The notes under the pieces are model-generated. The model saw only the letters and a program-made list of their open reading frames with translations. It was not told where the DNA came from and did no database searches. The position numbers were made by a program, and so were the translations under genes. Of a stretch of 64,000 nucleotides of DNA, positions 45,036 through 57,976 are shown piece by piece. Source of the stretch: Ophiobolus disseminans (Eukaryota > Ascomycota > Dothideomycetes > Pleosporales > Phaeosphaeriaceae); NCBI GenBank assembly GCA_010093685.1, contig MU006238.1, forward strand, positions 4,129 to 68,128, read 5' to 3'. Within the stretch, counting starts at the first letter, position 1. Every line of letters begins with the position of its first letter.

Positions 45036-45395
45036 TTAAGTCGCGTATGCTGCGTTCATTTTCATAGTACGTAACACGTCCTCTGCAGCCTTCACCTTCT
45101 TCTCACACTCCTCGAACTTTTTCTTTGCTTCGTCGTATTTTTCCTTCGCCTTCTCCAGTTCCGATTGTGCTGCAGCGTGCTGCCTTGTTGCCATCTCTAC
45201 GCCGTTTGCTATTTCTGTGTGTTCGCCAAGGCCCATGGGTAATCCGTATCCTCCGAGCCCATAACCATAACCATATCCGAGTGATGTGTTATCGTAGCTT
45301 GGGTAGCCTCGAAAGAGGTCCAAGTTGTCGTAACCGCTGTAAAAGGCTGGACTGACAGATCTCCGACTGCGACTGCGCATTGTGACTGGCCACAT
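45036..45395 (-). CDS. Small Gly/Tyr-rich coiled-coil protein (119 aa)
   Basis: Single exon from ATG 45395. A basic Ser/Arg start (MRSRSRRSVSPAF) is followed by a Gly/Tyr-rich section (SLGYGYGYGLGGYGLP) and a 50-residue coiled coil with strong Lys/Glu heptads (ELEKAKEKYDEAKKKFEEC). No signal peptide or membrane segment. No family is known to me; proteins of this layout are common unannotated fungal genes. Confidence 0.6.
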   Translation of the reverse strand: MWPVTMRSRSRRSVSPAFYSGYDNLDLFRGYPSYDNTSLGYGYGYGLGGYGLPMGLGEHTEIANGVEMATRQHAAAQSELEKAKEKYDEAKKKFEECEKKVKAAEDVLRTMKMNAAYAT

Positions 45396-48300
45396 GGTGG
45401 GAGTTTGCCGATTTTTTTTGATTGGTGGTACGTAAGGATTTGTGTGTTCAAGTGAAACGACTGGTTTGGTGATGCTTCCGAGCGAATATTAAGGTCAGCA
45501 CGCAAAGATGAGGCATGCTACGATTTATAATGCAAGCTCTCGGCCGTTGGTGTTGCAATGTCCACGTATGTTAAACCAGGTTTTCGCTGTCGTATGCTGT
45601 CGTGCTAGCCTATTGGCACATTCTCCCGATAAATATTGAGGCATGAATGGAAGATCACGAACATCGTCGCTTCCTATCCATTGTGAACAAGAAAGCGTCG
45701 GAAGGTTGCCCTTTCCTATACAAGCGTCCGGGTGGCAGCAACATCACGAACCATTCATCACAATCAGTCACGGCACATGAGCAAGCAAACAAGCGAACTA
45801 TCGTTACGAATGTTGCACGACTCTTGCAATCTCGAGGCGAGTTTTGAGTTCACTATCTCAATCTTAGAGCTGGTCATACCATGCTCAGTTAATTCGCACC
45901 ACCTCCCATTACGTTCATACAATCTTTGGAGACGAGAAAGGATCAGACTCAGATCATGCAAACTTCGAGTACAATCTTATCCCGCGGTGCTTTGGAAAGT
46001 GTTTGGAATCAAACAAGCGAACTGCAGGCTCCAGAAAAAAATGTGAGCCGTTTCGTGCTACATCAAACGCGGGGAAGTCTAACAACACACAGCCACATCA
46101 GCGGCTAGAATATTGTCCCGTCGTTAGTGGCCCACTCCCGATTGGTAGTGACACGGTGAAGAACTCTATCGCAAACTTTCCACGTACAGTATCCGCGTCG
46201 CCTACTGGGGAGGGTGCAACATCTCCAGGAATTTGGATTGCAGAAAGAGATATCGATGCGGTCATAGATGCAATTCTAACACAACCTAGGATGGTCTTAT
46301 ACGTTACATGTTGTACGCTGCACCTTTGCTCTCATACCGGAACCCAATTACTTACCAAAAGAATCCTGCTCCATCCACACGTTGCTGCCCCAACCTCCGA
46401 TTTTGTAACTCGATACGATGAATGCACTGCTAAAGTGAGGTAGTGACAGCAATCACCTGACCCCACGTCGTTAATCAGTATCCAATCAACGCGCATGGAA
46501 ACAAGGAAATTAATAAGACTACGCAACATATAGAAGAAGAGCGTAGACCAAGTCTTACCATCAAACTCTGTGTTAAGCTATCAGACACTCCGCAGCTCAG
46601 AGCAGCAGTACACGATTCGAGAAATGAGCAGTGACACAGAAGCCTGTCTATCATCGCAGTTTTTATAAGGATAGTAGTTGTGCGCCTTGTTCTCAGCGCA
46701 GTCTTGCGTAGGGTTGGATCTTTATGAGATCTTAAGAAAATTAGAGTTTGATTACAAAAGGCTTAGGTTTAAAGCATAGGTTTAGAAATGCTTATCTATC
46801 TGGCTCGTTCGAATGCATTCAAGGATCGTGTCTTATCTCGTTAGATCAGGATGTTATAAAACCCCTCGGTATCTCCACTCGACGAAAATTTCTGCGTTGG
46901 ACGTCGGACGTCCAGCTTTTCGACCGAGCCAGCTGTGAGTTCGAATGATACAGCAAATATAGCGCCTGCCTGGACACCTAGTCTTTGCCGGTGAGCGGCA
47001 CACCGTAACTCGCCGAAATGCTTCGTGTCTCGGAGAACATGGCTTTTCTTACTTCGCTATAGCCATTGTTGGAAGAGAGGGCAAGACCTCGACTGTTTTG
47101 GCATGCCCGGCTTCGTACGAGGACCATACGGGCCAACACGCACACAATGCGCACTGTGGATGACGTCCAACCCGAGTTCAATTGGATCTTGTGTGCATGC
47201 CGGAGTCATACCTCGCCTCGCGGATTACTCGGGATACGGGGATTTGCATGACGTTACTGCTCCTGTTGTCTCAAAGGCGAGGAAGGTCGGAGCCGCAAAG
47301 TACTTTTTCGTCACCGTGCGCCTTGATTATAGTCGGTGTTTCGCAAGATCATCATGCCAAGCCAGTGCAACCACAATGATGAAAACTGCCCGAGACGCCT
47401 CGATGGGCAGAATCATCTATGAGCCCGAAGAAGAGCACTTGGCGTAAGGGCCATATTAAATTCATGCAACGTCTTCCTTTCCGTGGTGAGATGCACAATG
47501 CTCACGGCGGCGGGTTCCACCGTCTTTCGCCCAAGAGTTTAGCGCACGCCATGGCCTGACAGAAGGGCGATCTGTTGATCGTGAGCACTCATCAGAGATT
47601 AGTCGACTAGTGCTATGCATCTGATCTACCATAATTCTGCGGGGTTGTTATGCTCGGAGTTTGGATGCAGGCGCAGATGCTGGCTGACATGTGGCACGTC
47701 TCTCCTCCACGGCCTCCGGTTGGTAACAAGGAAATCCTATGTGTTGAGACGATCCTTACCGAACAGATGGCAGTATGCTTCGTGCTAAAGCCGTAGATAT
47801 GCAAGTACCTGTTCTGTCATGACCTTGCTCCGAACGGTAGGGGTCGCTCTGCAACAACCCACTCCGCTTTAGACGGTGTCCATTAGAAAGGGAGTGACGT
47901 AGCGCATGATTATGCGCTGATGGCGGTTGTTGTGTATTATTATCTCGGTTGGTAGGTCTGGCTGCTCGATTGCCCCGTCCGCTCGTCCATCGCTTTTTCA
48001 TCACACCATGGCGCCATGCTCAGGACTATGAGCTTCGTGCAAACGGGCTACCTTCGGCTTACGATTGCGAAAGACACACACAATGCGCGGGTCCGCCTGC
48101 GGCCTCGAGTCTCTCCCCGCATGATGCGCAAGCACGCGCCTTCAGCGCCCACTAGATGCTGCACTAGATCTTGTCAAAAGCAATTGCGCTCACATGGCCA
48201 CAGGCGGCGGCACCACGCGGACGAAGTGATGCAGCGCCGGTGACTTACCGAAACTATAGTCGAACCTAAGCCTATAGCACGAGCTCTGTTGGAGCCTGCG

Positions 48301-49692
48301 GCCACTCGCGTCACGGTCTTACATTATGCATCGATGCTTCGTCAGGGAAGATCCCACGACCTGTGACCATCGAGCTACCAACGTGGTGGAGTTAGTAAAC
48401 CTCGTCCGGCTTCTAGCGCGTGCCAATTCAAACTTGTCTGGCGTTTGAAAGCCTCCAACAAGTGGAGACGCATGGGTAAGCTGAATTTTTCCCCTCCAGT
48501 AGTGCCCGATTGTCTATATCTGGGTTGCGTTGAGCCTGCTTCACGCTCCTTCGCGTCCGCATCTCTTAGACCTCGGAATCCAGTATCCCAATCCAGGTCA
48601 GCCACCCGACAGCCGCCCTTGGACCGAAACACCCATCAACGTAAAAGCCTTTCACGGTCCCTGTCTCTCGCCCCGCACAGGTTTTAGTTCAGGATCTTTG
48701 TGTTACCCTTATCTGTATCACTCCAACTCCACTCAGTCGCGTCAATCTTCCCGCCGAAGCTCGCCAAGCCGACTTGATCTCCCCCAAGAGATCTTAAAAC
48801 ATCAATATCGCCAAACAGACATCACCTGCCCCAGTATTCACAAATCTTTGTGGAGCTCATAAATATTTATACAACGTGAACAAGGCTTCAAACACGGGGA
48901 TCCTCACAAAAGCTTGCCGCCGACTCCCGCCCAGCTCTTTTCAACCAACAAAGCGCTCTAGCTTATAGAGCTCTCCAGACCTAAGTTTCTTGGACTATTG
49001 TTTCACACGTCAATCGCCACGTAAACACAATCAAGAGCTTACGCAGTCGGAACAAGCACGCACCCGCCGAGCCTTGTGCGACGATCAGATCATTAACGAA
49101 ACGGCAATCATCTGCAGCGGAAGATCTCCTGCACGCCGGACCACTCAGAACGGACGGTGCACGAACAAAGCTTCAAGGCCAAGAAGACTGCGCGACATCC
49201 CGCGCTACAACCCTACCTAGGCTCCACATTGCTCTCAACTCGGCCCTCTCAAGCAAGGTCGTTGATCCCGCAGTCGCCTGCATTCTCGGGCAGCTCAACA
49301 AATCCTTGATCTGACTGCATAGCCTTGCAGGAACGGACAGACGCTCCGCAGGCTGCAGGTGAAAGAAGTGCTCGCACTTGCTTCTGGGAAACACCGAATT
49401 GTCAATCCAGCCAGTCACAGTGGTCATCTGACACACGCACTATTCATCCCACGTTCCACCCTTGACCAACCCACAATAGCGGGATACCTTGGCAAACCCT
49501 CGGTACACCCAACTCTGGTGCACACTCCACAATTTCGACACATCTTTAGCCTCGACACTCGCATATAAGACTCGGACCACCTTGCTGTTCTTCTCAGCAT
49601 ATCATCTTCTTCTCTGCACTTTAACCACTACGACATCTACTTCTCTTCTACTAAACACCCCGCAACCACTCGACTACCACCACTCTGGCGCA
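45396..49692. other. Gene-poor region, 4.3 kb
   Basis: No frame here combines a plausible start, domain and splice pattern. The longest, 46003-46443 (plus, 146 codons), has no recognisable feature. A locally AT-rich patch lies at about 46650-46860. A perfect 17-bp palindrome is at 46898-46914. From about 48900 the plus strand becomes C/T-rich, as usual for a long fungal 5' untranslated region, and this may be the leader or promoter of the gene at 49693. Confidence 0.5.
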
Positions 49693-50064
49693 ATGTCTTC
49701 CTCGTACCACATCCCGTTCCCCCGCAACTTTCTCACTGTCAACACTCCCGTCAAGAAGTCGACCTCTCCCGATGCTGCCGTCGTCGCCGCCGCCGTTCAG
49801 CCCCAGCAGCCTGATCACGGGTTTCTTTCCAACCGGCCAGCCGCCCGCCACCAGTCCGTGTCTTCGGTATCCAGCATCGCCTCGTCCGACGCTGCACCTA
49901 GCAGCGCGCCATCTTCTCCCCCCGCAAAGGCTCTCGATTCACCGGTCCTGGCTGCGAAGAGCTTCACTCCTCTGGCGCTTAACGCGAAGCATGCGCCCGC
50001 GGTCCCGAGTCTGGCGGATATGACGCCCGTGGCTCGTAGCGCTTTCCTCTCCAACAGGTACTAA
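49693..50064 (+). CDS. Small Ser/Ala/Pro-rich conserved-type protein (123 aa)
   Basis: ATG at 49693 (GCAATGTCTTCC) begins MSSSYHIPFPRNFLTVNTP; the frame extends upstream but through C/T-rich leader-like sequence, so this start is preferred. The body is disordered: SVSSVSSIASSDAAPSSAPSSPPAK, then a C-terminal block SFTPLALNAKHAPAVPSL and MTPVARSAFLSNRY that looks conserved rather than random. No signal peptide, membrane segment or domain. A long pyrimidine-rich leader suggests strong or regulated expression. Function unknown. Confidence 0.65.
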   Translation: MSSSYHIPFPRNFLTVNTPVKKSTSPDAAVVAAAVQPQQPDHGFLSNRPAARHQSVSSVSSIASSDAAPSSAPSSPPAKALDSPVLAAKSFTPLALNAKHAPAVPSLADMTPVARSAFLSNRY

Positions 50065-52448
50065 GCCGATTGTCTCCACCCACTGGTCTTGAATGGTTAC
50101 TTACACTTTTGCGAAGAGGACCAGGTTTTTAGTTCGCCTTGAGATGAAGCATGTCGCGATAGCTGGCTAGATTGCGACGAGAGCTTATGTTGCTGTTTCT
50201 GGAAAATAGTCACGATGTTTACGACCAAACCATTCTTTTCTGTTCATTTTTTTCCTTTCCAGCATTGCAAAAAGCATAAAAAGACCCCTCACGGCCATGG
50301 AAGGTTATTGCGAGCAGGGCAGGATAGGACACAGGCGTTTTGATTTTAGCTTCGGAATTGTCGTTTGAACACAGATTGACTTCCACTGTATCTATCTAGC
50401 AAATGGGAACAACATCACAAATCCTCATACCACATAAGAATCATTTTCTCTGATCTGTTCGCTCTCGCTCTCCTCCCCCTCCATCAAACCCAATTAAAAG
50501 CACTCCATTGGCCCTCCCCGACGCCTCACGCCATGCACCTCCGCAGTATGACCCAAGCCATCCGCACACCTCTGCATCCTTCGTACCCCACGCTCCCGCC
50601 TCTCACCACCGATGAGAAATAAAGCTTATCAAAGCTTGGTCAACGATTGGCATACGCCGTCTCCTGTTGCCCGCTGCCTCTTACTCGCCGCGTGCGGTGC
50701 TCCTGCATGGGCGCGGCACGGCGGCAACCGTGCCATGCTGACGCGCACGTGTCGGAGACCGAAGGGCTCGGAGAAGCGAGGACGCCGAAGAGGGCGTTAC
50801 GGTGGGTTATGATATCATTGATGTGTTTGTGTACGTGAGTCTTATATTGGAAGAAGAAGGAGGCTAGACATGCTGGGTCTAAGATTCTGGTTGCCATTCG
50901 CAACAATTCCGATTTCCTCTGCCGTGTTCATGACTTCTTTCGCCCTTTTCTTATAATCTTCATACGCTCTCTTTCCAAGGTCCTTTCTCGTTTGAACTTT
51001 GCTGTGCCGATTCCTCTTTCGCACAATCAATCCTCCGCCATTGCCCTACTCTACTCCTGCATTCCCATCAACGTGCTCCAACACCGCTCTTGAGCAGAGG
51101 CACTTATCTGAAAGGACATCATCTATCATGGCAAAACCGAATCTTTAGCTCAAAGTGTAACATACCTCGAAATAGTATCCCTGAAAAAGACAACGTAGGC
51201 CATCACTGCCAAGCTGTCCTCGTCCTTTATGTTCCATATAAAGTGTAGAAAACAAAGTCTAAACATCTAGTAGATACTACAAAGATACAATCAAAAGCCC
51301 GGTTCGACTGGTATCCCGAGCCTTCACCTAGATAAATCGTTCACTGTCGCCAAGGGTACAGGCTGCCACTCGATACGGCGCACTGGTCGTCGGGTGGTAT
51401 TGTAAGTATCTTCCAATAGTCTGACAATCTCCAAGTGGTCTTCGCCGTTATCAGGCGTTAAAAGGCGTAAATCGATCGATCGGATATAACCCGCTCTCCG
51501 GAAATGAGCATGTCAGCTCTGCGCAACTGCGCAAACCAACTCCAGAACCAGCGTCATGATTGGGTCTCGAATTCTCGATACATTTCCGCACCCTGTTCGT
51601 CATAATCAGCAACTTGGCAGCGATTCTGCCTTGCACGTGCACATATCCCAGGAATCTGTGATTTGAGTATGCTTTATTCGATAAAGTGTGTGCCCTAAAT
51701 TTCGTACTGTTGCATCAACTTCCTGCTCGCACGAGTTCCGCCGTATTCAAAACAGAAATCTTGGACCAATAGGCATCTTCATGCACTGGACCCACTGCTC
51801 GCAATCGCATGTATAATCAAGTACAGGAGTCCAAAAGGTGCTTCCAGCTTTGCCCAAGGTGACAGTCGTTCGGAGCGTGGCAGCTGAGCGCAAAGTGCTG
51901 TTGGTGTTCTGCACGTCGGAGGCTACCAGTTGTTGTCAAGGGGTTGCTGAAGTGGTATTCCAATGCAATGGCAGCGTCCGCAGAAACTCGAGTATCGAGA
52001 ACCTCGGAAGGCTCGACAAAAAAGAAAGCAGAAACATGATAAGGAGAGTATAGCGTACAATTCGGCAGCATGAATACCAATAGTATGTAGAGGATTTGGG
52101 TCCCTACAATCAACTTTTCTCTGATCAGAAGGAAGCAGCAAGACGGGCAGGTGCAACATGCAAAAGAGACAAGGAAAGTCGACCGAAAATCTGAATCGAC
52201 TCGCAAGATGATAATGTTGCAATGAACCGGGCGCGTCCAGAAAGTATCCCCAGGGAATCTTGAAACGCCAAAAACTCCAATGCTGCGCTCTGGTAAATGG
52301 CTAGAGGCAATGATATCTCCCAAATCCTGAGTCGTGACCGAGAATGTGCATGGAAATGGCACGACCGGATAATGATCGTTAGGGCTCGTGTATTATGTAG
52401 TGGGTCGAGGAGGCGCAGTATGAACAGCGATGAGGGTGTGGCGGAGGA
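50065..52448. other. Intergenic, 2.4 kb without a supported gene
   Basis: Contains only short overlapping frames, such as 50612-50812 (plus), 50640-50906 (minus) and 51817-52362 (minus). None shows a recognisable domain. The last part is the 3' flank of the G-alpha gene. Confidence 0.45.
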
Positions 52449-53758
52449 TTATAGGATGCCCGAATCTTTGAGTGCATTTTGCAATATTGTTTCTTTGACG
52501 GCGGCGAAGACGAGTCGGATGTTCGAGGTGTCGGTCGCTTGTGTGAGACTGCAGGCGTTAGTGATCTGGGCTCGAGTGGATTGCTAGGTGTCCTACTGTG
52601 GATATAAGTTCAGGTGTGCGCGGTTGACTTGGTTAAATCTCCAGAGCAGGTACTTTGCGGCGCGATTGACATCGTTGCCTCCAGAGTAGTCGGGGAAGTA
52701 GTTTCCGAGCGGCGATCGTGCAAGCTTCGCCTTGAACAGATCGACCTTGTTGAGGAAGAGGATGATACTGGTTCGCATAAACCATCGACTGTTGACAACC
52801 GAGTCGAAAAGGACTAAGCTCTCCATCATCCGGTTCTGCGCACACGAGTCAGTTTGAAGACCACCGAGTCATTTGGGGACCGTACTTGTGAGCTCTCCTC
52901 CAGCAGTACCTGATCGTACTCGCTCAATGCCACGCAGAAGATGATTGATGTGACGTTCTCGAAACAATGTATCCATTTCTTGCGCTCGCTCCGTTGGCCG
53001 CCGACGTCGAACATGCTGTTTCAGTTAGCGGATGCGCCTGAGGACTGTTTCACGTGGCGCACGCACTGGATGCTTAGCTGTCCCATTGTGAACCTGGTCT
53101 CGTAGATTCCGGTCGTCTTGGTACGCGCTCGCAGGACGTCCGACTCGACGGGGATGTAGTTGGGGTCTGCTATCCGCTCGACCTCGTCGAAGAAGCTGGG
53201 CCGTCAGCACACGTTAGAGAATGTGGCAGGAGGGAACGTACTATGGCGCAGAGTCCATGAGGTAGAACTCGCTCGAGTGCTCCAGGACCTTTGGTATGCA
53301 CTGGTCGCGCCACATGGCTGTGATGGCCTGGCCCACCCGCACGTCGAGCGGCTTCTCGGGGTCCGGGTCGACCGTGTACTCGAGCAGGTAGTTGCAGTAC
53401 TCGTCGTTGCCGGGCGACTCTGGCTGGATCTCGAACTGGCGCATGGCGCCGATGAGGGCCTTTGAGCAGTCGATGACGTTCTTGTAGATGGTGAGGCGGT
53501 ACATGGCGAGCTCCTCCTGGGTGTAGCCGTTCTGGTGGATGATCTTCATCTGCTTGACGATGGTCGACTTGCCGCTCTCTCCAGAGCCTGGGCGGGTTAG
53601 CACGGGTGCGTTAAGGCAGGCGTCTGGGGCTTACCCAGTAGCAGGATCTTGCATTCCCGCCGTAACCGGCGCGAGTCCTCCTCGAGCTTGCGGTCGATGG
53701 CCTGGCTGCGCTTCTTCTGCTCGACATCGTCGTTGCTGGTGCTCATGCAGATACCCAT
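52449..53758 (-). CDS. Heterotrimeric G-protein alpha subunit, fungal group III (355 aa, 6 exons)
   Basis: Membrane-associated GTPase relaying receptor signals, usually to adenylate cyclase in this group (GNA-3/GanB type). Exons 53758-53635, 53587-53242, 53195-53067, 53015-52886, 52835-52597 and 52548-52449 total 1068 bp. N-terminus [11 protein letters not shown] has Gly2 for myristoylation and Cys4 for palmitoylation. G1 is GSGESGKST, the switch I Arg/Thr lie in [12 protein letters not shown]3 is [14 protein letters not shown]4 is FLNKVDLF and G5 is TQATDTSN. The protein ends KDSGIL, lacking the Cys four residues from the end found in group I subunits. N-terminal similarity ([30 protein letters not shown]) is to group III. 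It is divergent from HOG1. Confidence 0.95.
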
Positions 53759-55972
53759 GGTGGCTGGCGGTGGTTGCGGCTCGCGGCCGCGGGAGGATGG
53801 GGAGCGAGGATGGGCGGGGACGGGGCAGGAGCACTAGGCTCAGCGCGTCGGCAGGGGGTGCGCGTGTGTCGCAGATGGGGTCGGTCGCGGGGCGAGACAG
53901 TGTTGCAGCGTAGGCGGCCGCGTGACGATGCGACGGCGACGGCGACAGCAACGGCGACGGGCAGCGCTGGAGACGCTTCCGTCGGCTCGATCCGACAGCC
54001 AGCTCCCGTCAAAGGGGCTCGCGGCGAGGTGGGCGCAGAGGGGCCGCCAGCGTCGTGTGCGGCGACAATGGGGGGGGGGAGAGACGGCGTGGAGGCACAG
54101 CGCAGCGAGGTGTTGCGTCGGCGTGGAGAGGATGTGGATGGTCGGAGGGAAGGATGGGTACAGCAGTTGGTTCGAGCTTTCCACCCTACTAGTCAAAGGT
54201 CCTGGGAAGACGGGAGATCAGGGCCCAAGCGCGCAGGGCCGCACACGTTGCATGCGACGCCGCCTTGGGGGCTCCGGGCGCGTGAATGCTGGGGAGTGTG
54301 CCTCGTCGTCACGGTGCAGGGGCCGAGGTGCGATTGATGGGTGCGCTGGGTGATTGATTGATTGCAGTGCAAGAGTGCAGGTGGAGCGCCGCGACGAGAG
54401 CTGCGCTGGAGCTGGGCTTAGGCAAAGGCTAAGCCACATCGACGAAGCCAGATCCGACCGCCATGCACAGCAACCAACGGACACCAGCACGAGCCAGCAA
54501 CGGGACGCAGTGACGGTCGTTGTCCAGCGCATCTGCGTGCAGTAGTCTGCGGTACATGGCTGCCTTTGCGACATCTGATTGCCTTCTTCACACATGCAGC
54601 GCCAAGTTGAAGCTGAAGCGCGAATCTCACATCAATCATCGTCCTCTCAAATCAAAATCAGCCAGCATTCGAGCCTGCCCTCGCATCTATATTAAGGACC
54701 ACGTTCCCCAGATGCCTACTTCTCCACATCCATCGGCCCCTGAACGTGAAGTCGCCAGCCAGTATTCCTCACTTCCAAACACTGCTTTCCAAATGCTCGG
54801 TTTGTGCGACACCGCCGCCTCGACCACTGCACCCTCTTACAGATAAACTATCCCGCCGTGTCTCGGTGGGCCTCTTCCACCTCGTCGCAGCTGTTGAATC
54901 GCAACGACATCCATGCAGACGCTAGTTGTCAGCTGTCGATACCACGTTTTCCACCGGTCCGTCGGCGATCATGTCCTGCAGCTGCCGTGGACTCGCATGC
55001 TCGTTTGGGGGCAGCCGAGTAAGTGTGAACATTGTGTCGTGCTTCCAATAGACCTCGGGAGTTCCACGTCGCGACCCACGTGACATGCTGTATCTCCGAC
55101 GTCTTCCAAGGTTGCAACAGTCGCCTGATTGGTCATGTGCAGCTGCAACACACTCATACTTGCATCGTTATCAGTTCTAGCTATCTCAATCTCATAGTAC
55201 TTCATCTTGGTGAGAACCATCCCAAGGCGCGGTGCACGAGCCATGGGTGGCCACATGGGCATGCGAAAGGACGGGACGGATGAAAGGCCGTCTCATGCTT
55301 GACCTGGAGCTTATAACGCAAATGGTAGACATACTTGAGGGAGCTGCGCAGGACGTGCAACACCACTGTAGCCGTGATATCAAATCCCACATGGTGCGCA
55401 CGGGCAGTAATGGGCAAATCGCGAGCCTAGTACGTCATCATGGTTAATCGCCGACGAGAAACCTTGATGTGGTGGGCGTGTCTGCGGCACCATCTCTCCC
55501 GCCGCGTCCCTGTTGCCCCTCCATCTCCAACCTCTGCACTCTCAAAACACTCGTCTCTCCCTGTCCTGGCAGTGATCAGCGTCCCGCCACAGTCCCCTCG
55601 AGCCTCGATCTCGGTGCGCCTATCCTTGCGCTGCCCACGTCGGCCCCTCAGTTACTCCCTGCCGAGCGCGCGTTTGTTGTTCTGGTTACCACCACGCCAA
55701 AGCAGCAGAACCAGGCCAGGAACCACGCTCAGATCAAAACATCCCTGAGCACTCCAGTAACATTCACGTGCACTCGAGGTCGCTGTTGCCGCTGTTCTCG
55801 CCCCTTCTTAGCGGATTCGAACACCGATCCAATCCCAGACGCTGCCCTGTCTAGGTCGTCCGAAGCGCAAACCTGTTGACCCGCCAGCAACACCTCTCAC
55901 TACACCACCACCCCTCCCTCATACACACTCCCACCCGCGCCAGTCGCACTACCCTCACCGCCACCCATCACC
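53759..55972. promoter_or_regulatory. 2.2-kb divergent region between G-alpha and HOG1
   Basis: Contains both promoters and probably long untranslated leaders. Close to the G-alpha start it is GC-rich, with a GGCGAC-type hexamer microsatellite near 53934-53970 and a run of nine G near 54068. Upstream of HOG1 (55480-55970) the plus strand is pyrimidine-rich with the look of a 5' untranslated region. Frames here (for example 53774-54337) are products of the skewed composition. Confidence 0.6.
53934..53970 (+). repeat. GC-rich hexanucleotide microsatellite
   Basis: Imperfect repeats of GGCGAC/GGCAAC-like units (GCGACGGCGACGGCGACAGC and following) in the region upstream of the G-alpha gene. Confidence 0.6.
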
Positions 55973-57433
55973 ATGGCTGAATTTGTGCGCGCCCAGATTT
56001 TCGGCACGACGTTCGAGATCACGAGCAGGTACGGCGACACCCCACACTGTTGACATGAGAGGCACTGACCGCGCAAAGGTACACCGACCTGCAGCCCGTG
56101 GGCATGGGAGCCTTCGGACTCGTTTGGTATGTTTGCCCACACGGTTGGGGCAGGCTTGCATACTGATGTGCGCTAGCTCGGCAAAGGATCAGCTCACCAG
56201 CCAGGCCGTGGCCATCAAGAAGATTATGAAGCCCTTCAGCACTCCGGTTCTGTCGAAGCGCACATACCGCGAGCTTAAACTGCTCAAGCATTTGAGGCAC
56301 GAGAACGTGGGCATCCCCGATCCGGCAATTGATGGATGCAGATTTTGACGCGGGGCAGATCATCAGCTTGAGCGACATCTTCATCTCTCCCTTGGAGGAT
56401 ATGTAAGCTGCCGACTCTCCCCTCTCGCGGTCGCACACTGACTATTCAGCTACTTCGTCACCGAACTGCTCGGAACCGATCTGCACCGGTTGCTCACGTC
56501 TAGGCCGCTAGAGAAGCAGTTTATCCAGTACTTCCTTTACCAGATTTTGGTATGCAATAGCTGTCAACACTCAAGACTCGGCTAATAGCTACAGCGCGGC
56601 CTGAAATATGTCCACTCGGCAGGTGTCGTGCACCGTGACTTGAAGCCCAGCAACATCCTCGTCAACGAGAATTGCGATCTCAAGATTTGCGATTTCGGCC
56701 TCGCGCGTATACAAGACCCCCAGATGACGGGATACGTGTCTACACGATACTACCGCGCACCTGAGATTATGCTCACGTGGCAGAAGTACGACGTGGAGGT
56801 TGACATCTGGAGCGCGGGCTGCATTTTTGCCGAGATGCTCGAGGGCAAGCCATTGTTCCCCGGAAAGGATCACGTGAACCAGTTCTCCATCATTACGGAA
56901 CTTCTGGGCACTCCTCCAGACGATGTTATCCAAACCATCTGTAGTGAGAACGTAAGTCGTGCCGCAGCACTGATTTTCAAGCACTACTGACATGCCTCAG
57001 ACTCTCCGGTTCGTTCAGTCGCTCCCCAAGCGTGACCGAATACCTCTGGCCAACAAGTTCAAGAACGCAGAGCCGGCGGGTATGTTCTGCATGTTTCTGG
57101 CCAATTGTTTAATACTAACTAGTCCTAGCTGTCGATCTGCTGGAGAATATGCTGGTCTTCGATCCTAAGAAGCGTGTACGAGCGGAACAGGCCCTCGCCC
57201 ACCCTTACCTTGCCCCTTACCACGACCCAACGGATGAGCCAGTTGCCGAAGAGAAGTTTGATTGGTCTTTCAACGACGCTGATCTGCCAGTCGACACATG
57301 GAAGATCATGATGTGAGTTGAACATGGCAGACTATGCAAATTTTGTATACTAATAATGACTAGGTACTCGGAGATTCTCGACTATCACAATGTCGATGCC
57401 GCTGCACAGGAGCAAGGGGAAAACGGCAGCTGA
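55973..57433 (+). CDS. HOG1: Stress-activated MAP kinase Hog1 (355 aa, 9 exons)
   Basis: Ser/Thr kinase of the high-osmolarity glycerol pathway. Exons: 55973-56028, 56079-56126, 56177-56306, 56359-56402, 56450-56549, 56595-56951, 57001-57079, 57129-57312 and 57364-57433 (1068 bp). Glycine-rich loop is [10 protein letters not shown], the ATP-binding Lys is in [10 protein letters not shown], the catalytic loop is [13 protein letters not shown], and DFG is present as [10 protein letters not shown]. The activation lip has the Hog1/p38 T-G-Y signature in [14 protein letters not shown]. Residues [14 protein letters not shown] near the C-terminus are the usual fungal Hog1 ending. Start [20 protein letters not shown] matches the family exactly in length. 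It moves between cytoplasm and nucleus on activation by the Pbs2 kinase. All catalytic residues are intact. Confidence 0.97.
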
Positions 57434-57976
57434 AGCCTTTGAGATAGCATTTTGCATTCACGATTCCAATTCTCGGAGCGGAAAAGGCCACGTTGTGTAG
57501 GTTTGGTGTTACGAATTGCCTGGCGTAGGCGGGTCACTGATGCTCTCTTAATGATTTTCGTTTCATGGACAAGAAGGGCCGCGTGCTGGTAGACGGGGCA
57601 GTAGCTTTGTCGCTTGGATCTCCGTCGCGGATATACATGGCGTATCGAGGGAGATCATACCTAGGAGGAAAGTGAAATGGACATCAACTATGCCGTCTTG
57701 TTTTCTGAAGTAGCCTTTATATCATGCGTCGACCAGATCTTGTACCCTTCAACAGATCGGGCACATGCACCTCCACGCGTCGGAAAGCCTGATCGACGGG
57801 CTGCCGAGGCGCGCGGCCGAAAGGGGCCTAGTTCGGTAGGGCTGAAGGACGAGCAGTGGACCTTCGTCACCGCATCCTCACCCGCGTCCTGCAAATTACA
57901 GGACGCGAGCCTTCTCCATGGCTCCTTGACATAGATTTTGACTCTTTTCGCGCCCTGGTAGGAAACGAGAAATACC
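57434..57976. other. Intergenic between HOG1 and AVL9
   Basis: 543 bases in tandem arrangement (both genes on the plus strand). It must contain the HOG1 3' end and AVL9 promoter. No additional gene is seen. Confidence 0.5.

Noticed and set aside
46003..46443. 146-codon plus-strand frame in the gene-poor region
   Set aside because: No domain, weak start context and no splice support.
53774..54337. 187-codon plus-strand frame upstream of the G-alpha start
   Set aside because: GC-rich composition and the GGCGAC repeat keep stops away; no domain, and frames are open on both strands.
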